A stretch of 37,168 nt of DNA from Nitrospirae bacterium GWC2_57_13 (lineage in GTDB: Bacteria; Nitrospirota; UBA9217). The notes beneath the pieces were generated by a model. That model was not told the origin of the DNA and did no database searches. It worked only from the letters and a program-made list of their open reading frames with translations. Location of the stretch: NCBI GenBank assembly GCA_001805055.1, contig MHDZ01000040.1, positions 1-37,168 on the forward strand. Reading direction: 5' to 3'. The translations under genes were made by a program, and so were the position numbers. Shown here in pieces: positions 24,674 through 33,500 of the stretch (its first letter is position 1; every line of letters starts with the position of its first letter).

Positions 24674-25974
24674 AGCTCACCGTGCAGCGAATTTCTGGCG
24701 TCCCGCGTGATCCGCACCTTAGCGACCGTGCCGATAAGGCTGGAAGCTCCCTCCACGTTCACTACCGTGTTGCCCCGCGTCCTGCCTGCCAGTTTCCCGC
24801 CCTTGCGGCTCTGGCCCTCGAACAGCACTTCAACGACATGTCCCACCTGATCACGGTAATACTGGGCTGTTATTTCCCGCTGAAGCGCCAGCACCGAGGC
24901 AAGACGAGCTTCCTTCTCGGGTTCAGAAAGATGATCAGGCATGGCAAGCGCTGCAGTGCCGGGCCGTGTTGAATAGCGGAAGGAGAAGATGTTCGCATAC
25001 CGTACTTCTTTCAGCAGCGACATGGTCTGCTCGAAATCATCGAGCGTCTCGCCGGGAAAACCGACGATGATGTCCGTGGTTAGCGCGAGCCCCGGCACTG
25101 CGGCCCGCAGCTTCCGGACCTTTTCGAGATACGCGGACCGGTCATAGCCGCGGTTCATGGACTTCAGTACCCGGTCCGACCCGCTCTGGACCGGCAGGTG
25201 GAGCGCTTCGCATACCTTGGGAAGGTCTCGCATGGCAGCTATCAGCTCATCGGACAGGTCCCGGGGGTGGGACGTGACAAAGCGGATGCGCTCGATGCCC
25301 GAAACGCCATTGATCATGGAAAGAAGCAACGGAAAATCGATCTGCCTGCCGAGGCCCTTGCCGTAGGAGTTGACGTTCTGGCCAAGCAGTGTCACTTCCT
25401 TAAAACCTCGCGCTGCCAGGTCACGCGCTTCATCCACAATGTGCTCAGGCGTCCGAGACCGCTCCCTGCCGCGCAAATAGGGCACAACGCAGTAAGTGCA
25501 AAAATTATCGCACCCGTGCATGATCGAGACCCAGGCCTTGATGCTTCCTGCCCGGGTCGAGGGTATCCGCTTGAGATGGTATTCCGGGTCTCCTTCCGTG
25601 GAGACGACGGCCCGGCCTGTCGTCTGACCGCGCTCGAGAAGCTCGCCGAGCCTCCCGATGTCCGAAGGGCCAAGCACGAGATCTACGTGCGAAGCGTGGC
25701 GGAGCAATTTTTTCCCCTCCTGCTGGGCTATGCAGCCGGCAACAGCGATCTTGAGTCCAGGCCGTTCTTTCTGCAGTTCCCTGAGCCTCCCGAGCTCGCT
25801 GTAGAACTTCTGTTCGGCCTTCTCGCGGATGCTGCAGGTATTCAGGATGACCAGGTCTGCATCGGCCGCGCCCGCGGCAACAGTGTAATCCCGCCCCGAA
25901 AGGATGCCTGCCATGCGCTCCGAATCGTGCTCGTTCATCTGGCAGCCGAAGGTGATGATGTGAAAGGATTTCAT
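24664..25974 (-). CDS. miaB: tRNA-2-methylthio-N6-isopentenyladenosine synthase MiaB
   Basis: Radical SAM methylthiotransferase of 436 residues acting on i6A37 of UNN-reading tRNAs. Auxiliary cluster cysteines 11, 47 and 81 (TFGCQMNEHDSERM; LNTCSIREKAE; AGCIAQQ); radical SAM cysteines 155, 159 and 162 (MHGCDNFCTYCVVPYLRG). ARGFKEVTLLGQNVNSYG and TDIIVGFPGETLDDFEQTM are standard. A TRAM domain ends the protein (about 375-433, VEVLFEG..GRTRGNTVVNVEG). The ATG lies only 8 bases after a TATAAT box, so the mRNA may be leaderless. Confidence 0.95.
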   Translation of the reverse strand: MKSFHIITFGCQMNEHDSERMAGILSGRDYTVAAGAADADLVILNTCSIREKAEQKFYSELGRLRELQKERPGLKIAVAGCIAQQEGKKLLRHASHVDLVLGPSDIGRLGELLERGQTTGRAVVSTEGDPEYHLKRIPSTRAGSIKAWVSIMHGCDNFCTYCVVPYLRGRERSRTPEHIVDEARDLAARGFKEVTLLGQNVNSYGKGLGRQIDFPLLLSMINGVSGIERIRFVTSHPRDLSDELIAAMRDLPKVCEALHLPVQSGSDRVLKSMNRGYDRSAYLEKVRKLRAAVPGLALTTDIIVGFPGETLDDFEQTMSLLKEVRYANIFSFRYSTRPGTAALAMPDHLSEPEKEARLASVLALQREITAQYYRDQVGHVVEVLFEGQSRKGGKLAGRTRGNTVVNVEGASSLIGTVAKVRITRDARNSLHGELCA

Positions 25975-25982
25975 GGGAGGGT

Positions 25983-26011
25983 ATTATAGACCGCGAAAGG
26001 GCGCGATACAA
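25983..26011 (-). promoter_or_regulatory. Promoter of miaB-mtaB, very close to the start codon
   Basis: Minus strand: TTGTAT (26011-26006), 17-base spacer, TATAAT (25988-25983), then 8 bases to the miaB ATG at 25974. The -10 is perfect, the -35 four of six. Transcription would begin within a few bases of the ATG. Confidence 0.65.
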
Positions 26012-26026
26012 GAGGGAATCGAGGTT

Positions 26027-26833
26027 CTATGCCGGTGTGTGCTTCACCAGGACCGTGTCGCCGCGCTTCACGTTGAGGGCCGTGCGCGCGTTCTGCTTGT
26101 ACAGGAATATCTCCAGAAGGCCCGAACTATTAATGATGATGCCGGGCTCGCCCGGCTGCGCCTCGGCGTAGAATTTCCTGAGTCCTGCGATCTGCTTGTC
26201 CTGAAAGGTGAGCGTCACTATGCCCGGCGCCTTATGGTCAGGCGTCAGCTCCTGGATGTCGGCATAGGTGATGTTCGTGATCACGTTCCCGAAACGATCG
26301 ATGTGTATCACATGGCCTTCGATGCCGTCAGGCAGTTTTTTCGGCACAGGAACATTCAGCTTCACGAAGTCCGTTATCTCGTCCCCGAAATTTCCCGAGG
26401 GAATGCCCTTCGTGATCCACGCGGCCACAGGAGCGAAAATGTCCCTGCCGTGAAAGGTGGGGCCTGGATTCGGGAGGTAGTAGTGGCCTGCCGTGATGTG
26501 GTGCACCCGTATGCGTTCCGCCTCGGAATAAATGAGGCTGAAGATGCCGTTGTCAGGGCCGACGAAGTAGAAGCTCTCCGTCACGACGATGATGGGCCTG
26601 CGGCCGCTGCCCACGCCGGGATCAACTACGGCAACATGCACCGTGCCCCTCGGAAAGGATGTGTATGCCGCCTTCAGGGTAAAAGCGCACTCCCAGATGT
26701 CCTGGGGCGCAATATCGTGGGACAGGTCTACGATTTGCGCATGGGGATTGACCGAGAGGATGACCCCCTTCATTGCGGCAGCAAAGGAATCCCTCAGCCC
26801 GTAATCGGTCGTGAGTGTGATGATGAATGACAT
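26027..26833 (-). CDS. SAM hydrolase (DUF62 / SAM hydroxide adenosyltransferase family)
   Basis: 268-residue enzyme of the family that includes fluorinase and chlorinase; most bacterial and archaeal members hydrolyse S-adenosylmethionine to adenosine and methionine. The N-terminal ITLTTDYGLRDSFAAAMKG is the SAM-site signature. The Asp-Arg-His set of the hydrolase branch is present: D71 and R78 in VVDPGVGSGRRP and H128 in GPTFHGRDIFAPVA. FVGPDNGIFSL completes the family pattern. Start 26833 is set by GGGGAGGGCGC upstream. It is next to two SAM-consuming tRNA-modifying genes, though its own stop is separated from miaB by that gene's promoter. Confidence 0.9.
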   Translation of the reverse strand: MSFIITLTTDYGLRDSFAAAMKGVILSVNPHAQIVDLSHDIAPQDIWECAFTLKAAYTSFPRGTVHVAVVDPGVGSGRRPIIVVTESFYFVGPDNGIFSLIYSEAERIRVHHITAGHYYLPNPGPTFHGRDIFAPVAAWITKGIPSGNFGDEITDFVKLNVPVPKKLPDGIEGHVIHIDRFGNVITNITYADIQELTPDHKAPGIVTLTFQDKQIAGLRKFYAEAQPGEPGIIINSSGLLEIFLYKQNARTALNVKRGDTVLVKHTPA

Positions 26834-27507
26834 GCGCCCTCCCCGAACCATTCATCCCATGCCTGATGCGCATCATAGCAAGCCGCTCTTTTGCTGTCAA
26901 GCCCTGCCGATTTCTGTGTCGATTTCTGCGGACCATTCCCGGCCGATGCCGTTATGGATAGTCAGGCAGGCGCGGGCAGAGACGTCCCCGGCCTTCAGCT
27001 GCAGAAAAAAAGGAGGACCAAATGCACCCCCGATGCTCAGGGAGCTATGCTCCAAGATTGAATACGCATGCACGTGCACACTTAGGTGGTACAAAGCAGC
27101 TTTTGCGCTATCATATTCGCGATATACGCTGTATACTAATTACAGGATGCAGGATAATTTGCTCTGAAGAAAATACCTATACTACCTTCCGTTTCGATTA
27201 ATAAATATCATCACCGGCTCTGACTTATCCGAATATTCAGATCTTCACTCCTGGGATTGTGGTGGTTTCTCAGCGTACATTTCTTTAATGTCAACATTCG
27301 ATATCATAACGGCCTGATACCAGTCTTGCTATCCCAAGTCGGATTAACCGAACCAAAAGGCGTCTCTCGCAAAAGACGCAAAGGCTATAATCCGGGATTG
27401 TTTTAAGCATTTCTTTGCGAGCTTGCTCCGTCCCATATCAAATGCTAATATATACGGAACCGGGGCGTCTTTGCGAGAACTTTTCTTGCTAGTAAGGAGA
27501 GTATTCA
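26834..27507. other. 674-bp gap before the glucan synthase gene
   Basis: No gene recognised. Divergent promoters for the SAM hydrolase and the glucan synthase should lie here. A 10-bp palindrome TGCACGTGCA is at 27069-27078. TCTCGCAAAAGACGC (27365-27379) and GCGTCTTTGCGAGA (27465-27478) form an inverted repeat with one extra base. A weak promoter-like pair TTGCTC (27423-27428) and TAATAT (27446-27451), 17 bases apart, lies between the arms. AAGGAG at 27494-27499 is the ribosome site of the next gene. Confidence 0.45.
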
Positions 27508-30500
27508 TTGAAGTTGAGCAATAAGACCATTCTCAAGACCCTAGCCAATGTGCTGACGCGCATTCAGGGGAAAAACCTGGAAGCAACGTGCAACCTGGAC
27601 GAGCCTCCACTGCGATCGGAATTATTCAGCAGCGACCAGATGGAGCAGCATGGCAAGACCCTGGCAGGTCTGCACCGGTTGAGCCCGGGACATGCTCCTG
27701 ACCGGCTTCTGGCGCGGTTGGCTGAGAATGAAGCCATCCTGACCGGGACCCGCAGCCTGCTGGTGGAGGCGGTCAAGACGGCTCGCAGGATCACGCCGGC
27801 GGCGGAATGGCTGCTCGATAACTTCTATCTGATCGAAGAACAGATCCGCACGGCAAGGAGACACCTGCCAAAAGGTTACAGCCGGGAGCTGCCCCGCTTG
27901 CTGGATGGCCCCTCTGCCGGGCTTCCGCGCGTGTATGACATCGCCCTGGAAACGATCTCGCACGGCGACGGGCGCGTGGACCCCGAAAGTCTCAGCAGTT
28001 TCGTTGCAGCCTACCAGAAGGTCACCGCTCTGAAGCTGGGAGAACTGTGGGCGATCCCCATTATGCTGCGCCTGGCGCTTATTGAGAATCTCCGGCGCGT
28101 CGGGGCGCGAATCGCATCCGGCAGGAGAGACCGGGACCTGGCCGGCAATTGGGCGGACCGGATTACCGAGGTTGCCGCGAAGGACCCGAAGAGTCTGATT
28201 CTGGTCATTGCCGATATGGCACGCTCAAACCCGCCGCTGACGAGTGCGTTTGTCGCGGAATTTTCCCGCCGGCTTCAGGGACAGAGCCCTGCCCTGGCTA
28301 TGCCGCTCACCTGGATCGAGCAGCACCTCTCCGAGTTCAGCATGACGATAGAGCACTTGGTGCAGTCGGAGAACCAGCAGCAGGCGGCCGACCAGGTGTC
28401 GATGAGCAACAGCATCGGCAGCCTCCGTTTCCTGGGAGCCATGGACTGGCGCGAATTTGTCGAGACGATGAGCGCTGTCGAGCAGACCCTGCGTGAGGAT
28501 CCCCACGGTACTTACGTCAAAATGGATTTTTCCACTCGCGACCGCTACCGTCACGTAGTGGAGAAGCTTGCGAAAAACGGCATGCTGTCTGAAGTAGAAG
28601 TGGCAGCCAACGCGCTCCGGCTTGCGCGTGCGAGCGCGGCCCATAAAGACGACACGGCAGGCAAAGATGATCGCGCGGCTCATATAGGCTACTACCTGAT
28701 CGACAAGGGACTGGCGCAACTTGAACACCTGGCGGGTGTCCGGTTATCCATTACGGAGCTTCTTCGAAAAGCAGGCCGCCGGTTTCCCTTGTTCCTCTAT
28801 CTCGGCACGATCACCCTGATGACAACGATTTTCACAGGGAGCCTGCTGCTCATGGCGCATGCCGGTGGGTACCCGGATTGGCTGCTCGCGCTGACGGGAT
28901 TCCTTTCGATGCTGGGTGGAAGCCAGATGGCGGTGGCGTTGGTGAACTGGCTGGCTACATTGCTGGTGACGCCGCATCCTCTGCCGCGGATGGATTTCTC
29001 CGAAGGAATTCCGGAGGAATCGCGCGCCCTGGTGGTGATCCCAACGTTCCTCACGAGTGCTCCCGACATCGAAGATTTGGTCGAGGCGATGGAAGTCAGG
29101 TTTCTGGCAAATCGCGATGAAAACCTGCACTTCGGGCTGCTGACCGATTTTCCGGACGCGTCGGAGGAAATACTGCCGGAGGACGAACCGCTCCTGCTGC
29201 TCGCCCGGCAAAGAATCGAAGAACTGAATAAGAAGTACGGGAATGCAGAGAGCGATACGTTCTTCCTTTTTCACCGCCCCCGCCGATGGAATTCCATGGA
29301 GCGCGTCTGGATGGGTTACGAGCGCAAGCGGGGAAAGCTTGCGGAACTAAATTCACTTCTGCGCAACAGCTCGCGTGACCGGTTCTCACTCGTTGTCGGC
29401 AATACTGCAGCGCTGATCAACGTGAAGTACGTGATTACCCTGGACACGGATACGCAACTCCCGCGCGACTCGGCGGGGCAGTTCGTGGGAGCCATGGCGC
29501 ACCCGCTGAATCGTGCGCAATACGACGAAGGCAAACAGCGCGTTGTCGCGGGGTACGGCATCCTTCAGCCCCGCGTGGCCGTGAGCCTGCCGGGCACGAA
29601 CCGGTCCAGGTACGCGCAACTGTTCGGGAGCGAGCCGGGTATCGATCCGTATACCCGCGCCGTCTCCGACGTCTACCAGGATGTGTTCGGCGAAGGTTCC
29701 TTCATCGGCAAAGGTATCTACGAAGTCGACGCCTTCGAGCGGGCGCTGGGCGGACGCTTCCCCGAAAACCGGATCCTGAGCCACGACCTGGTTGAAGGGT
29801 GCTACGCGCGCTCGGGGCTGTTGAGCGATGTAATGGTGTACGAGGAATATCCTTCCCGCTACAGCGCAGATGTGAGCCGCCGGCACCGCTGGATTCGCGG
29901 GGATTGGCAGATTGCGTCGTGGTTGCCGGCGCGCGTCCCCGGACCCGACAAGCTCCGTCAGAAGAATCCGCTCTCGGTGCTGTCCCAATGGAAGATCTTC
30001 GACAATCTTCGTCGCAGTCTCGTGCCTTCGGCGTTGACGCTGATGTTGCTGCTGGGCTGGCTGGTCATGTCGCCGCCCTGGTTATGGACCTCAGCGGTGA
30101 TCGGAATCCTCCTGATTCCACCGTTGGTCGCGTCGGTTCTGGATCTGTTCCAGAAGCCGGACGAGGTGCTGCTGAAGCAGCACCTCGCCGCCACGGTACG
30201 CTCGACCGGCAGGCACTTGACCCAGGCGGCATTTACGCTCGCATGCCTCCCCTACGAGGCGTATTATAGTCTGGATGCGATGGTGCGCACGATCTTGCGT
30301 ATGCTGATCACGCACAAACGACTTTTGGAATGGAGTCCGTCAGGCGATACGGACCGCGATCGCCGCGAGGATTTTGTCGCCTCGTGCCGGTCAATGTGGA
30401 TCGCTCCGGTGATCGCAGCTGCCACGGTGATCTCCCTGGCGCTTGCGAGGCCGGCCGCGCTGGCCGTGGCCGGTCCCCTGCTGGTCCTCTGGTTTGCCTC

Positions 30501-33500
30501 TCCCGCGGTCGCCTGGTGGATCAGCCGATCGCTCGCCCCCCCATCGCCACGGCTTTCGGCCGACCAGATCCTCTTTCTCCGGGAGCTTTCACGAAAGACC
30601 TGGTCGTTCTTCGAGACCTTCGTGGGCCCGGAGGATCATTGGTTGCCTCCCGACAACTATCAGGAGTATCGCGCTGCCGCGGTTGCGCATCGCACGTCGC
30701 CGACCAACATGGGGCTTGCGCTGCTCGCGAATCTGTCCGCGTACGACTTCGGCTACATTCACGCCGGACAACTCATCGAGCGCACCACGAATGCATTCCG
30801 CACTATGGAATCCCTGGAACGGCACCGGGGCCACTTCTACAACTGGTACGACACACAATCTCTACGACCGCTGCACCCTCTCTATGTATCGACGGTGGAT
30901 AGCGGGAACCTTGCAGGCCATCTCCTGACATTGCGGCCGGGTCTGCTCGCACTTTCCGATCAAAAAATCCTGGGCTCGCGATGGTTGGAAGGCTTAAGCG
31001 ACTCGCTCGAGGTCCTCGTGGATGCAGCGGGAGGAGCCGCGAAGTCACAGCTCGCTCAACTTCAAAAGAAGCTTGCGTCCGCATCCGATTCCCGTCCGAC
31101 CACGCTCGAAGCGGCGCGGCAGTGTCTGGACGTTCTGGCTGCGTCCGCCGAGGACGTGATCCCTGCTCTTGAAACCGGCTCCGACAGCCAGCCGGCGTGG
31201 TGGGCAAGCGCCTTCGCCCGTCAATGCCGGGACGCCCTCGAGGAGTTGACGGTCCTCGCTCCGTGGATCCTGCTGCCGGCCGATCCGGACGGGCTCGGCG
31301 GCGTTCCCGGCATCGAGGGAATCCCAACGCTGCGCGAACTGGCGGAACTTGAGGAACAGACTGAGTGGTCTGTTGAGCTTCGGCTGCGCGTCAAGGAAGC
31401 AAACCGTCATGCCCGTGCAAGGATCGCAGCCATCGAACGCCTTGCACGGCAAGCAGACAATTTCGCCCGTATGGAGGTTGATTTCCTGTTCGACAAGACA
31501 CGCCGTCTATTGGCCATCGGGTACAACGTGAGTGAGCGCAGGCGGGACGCGAGTTTCTACGATCTGCTGGCTTCGGAAGCGAGACTCTGCAGTTTCGTGG
31601 CGATTGCTCAGGGACAGCTGCCGCAGGAAAACTGGTTTGCCCTGGGGCGTTTGCTCACGAGCGCCGGTGGAGAACCGGTTCTCCTTTCGTGGAGTGGTTC
31701 GATGTTCGAATACCTCATGCCGCTCCTGGTGATGCCGACGTACGAAAATACGCTGCTCGACCGGACCTGCAAGGCGGCCGTCGAGAGGCAGATCCAGTAT
31801 GGGGGGCAGCTCGGCGTGCCATGGGGCATGTCGGAATCCTGCTATAATGCGGTCGACATTCATCTCAACTACCAGTATCGCGCGTTCGGCGTTCCGGGCC
31901 TGGGGCTCAAACGCGGCCTCGCGGACGATCTGGTCGTCGCGCCGTACGCCTCGGTGCTTGCATTGATGGTGGCGCCCGAGGAGGCGTGCCGGAATCTGCA
32001 GCGCCTCGCTGCCGAGGGGTACGTCGGGAAATACGGCTTCTTTGAAGCCATCGACTATACCCCTTCCCGTCAACGACGCGGCCAATCCAGTGTCGTGGTC
32101 CGGGCCTTCCTGGCACATCACGAGGGCATGAGCCTCCTCTCTCTGGCCTATCTGCTCCTGGACCGTCCGATGCAGAAGCGATTCGGGTCTGACCCGGAAT
32201 TCCAGGCAACAATGCTGTTGCTTCAGGAGCGGGTTCCGAAGGCTACGGCGTTCTTTTCGCGCGCCGCCGAGCTCTCCGAACTGCGGACGACTTCCCTCGG
32301 CCAGGAAATGCCGGTCCGGGTTTTCAGCACCCCCGACACCCCGATACCGGAGGTGCAGCTTCTGTCGAACGGCAGATACCACGTGATGGTCACGAACGGG
32401 GGCGGCGGTTACAGCCGCTGGAAGGACATCGCGGTGACACGCTGGCGCGAAGACAGCACCTGCGACAATTGGGGTACATTCTGCTACCTGCGCGACGCGG
32501 CGAGCGGGGAGTTCTGGTCGACGGCGTATCAGCCGACGCTCAAACGGCCGGACACCTACGAAGCGATCTTCTCGGGCGCTAGAGCGGAGTTCCGCCGCCG
32601 CGACCACGACTTCGACACGCATACGGAGATCGCCGTCTCTCCTGAGGATGATATCGAACTGCGCAGGATCACGATCACCAACCGCGGCAGGACGCGCAGA
32701 GTGATCGACGTTACGAGTTACGCGGAGGTCGTCCTTGCACCGCCTGCCGCGGACGCGTTGCATCCGGCTTTCGGCAACCTCTTCGTCCAGACGGAGATCC
32801 TCCCCCAACGCCAGGCGATCCTCTGCACCCGCCGGCCCCGCTCCCTCAATGAGCCGGTGCCCTGGATGTTGCACCTGATGGCCGTGCACGGGGCGGACAG
32901 CGTGGACGTTTCCTGCGAGACCGACCGGATGCGGTTCATCGGCCGCGGAAACACGGTCGCCGATCCGCAAGCAATGAGAGGACCCGCCGCGCTCTCGGGC
33001 AGCCAGGGCTCCGTGCTTGATCCGATTGTCGCGATCCGGCACCGGATCATGCTCGATCCGGAAGAATCGGCGACGATCGATATCGTCTCCGGCGTCTGCG
33101 AAACCCGCGCCGCAGCTTTACACCTTGTCGGGAAATACCAGGATCGGCGCCTTGCGGACCGCGCCTTCGACCTGGCGAGTACACACGGACAGGTGGTCCT
33201 GCAACAGCTCAATGCAACGGAGGCCGACGCTCAACTCTATGGACACCTGGCCGGCAACGTCATCTATGCCAATTCCTCTCTGCGCGCCGACGCGAGCGTT
33301 CTCGTCAAGAACCGCCGCGGGCAATCCGGCCTGTGGGGCTATTCCATTTCCGGCGATTTGCCGATCGTGCTGGTGCAGATCGCAGATCCGGTGAACATCG
33401 ACCTGGTGCGACAACTCGTGCAGGCCCACGCGTACTGGCGTCTCAAGGGACTGGCGGTGGATCTGGTGATCTGGAACGAAGATCGCGCCGGTTATCGGCA

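Noticed and set aside
31507-33042. 511-codon open frame on the minus strand
   Set aside because: It lies wholly inside the glucan synthase gene, in antisense; its composition is that expected from GC-rich coding DNA and it shows no family motif.
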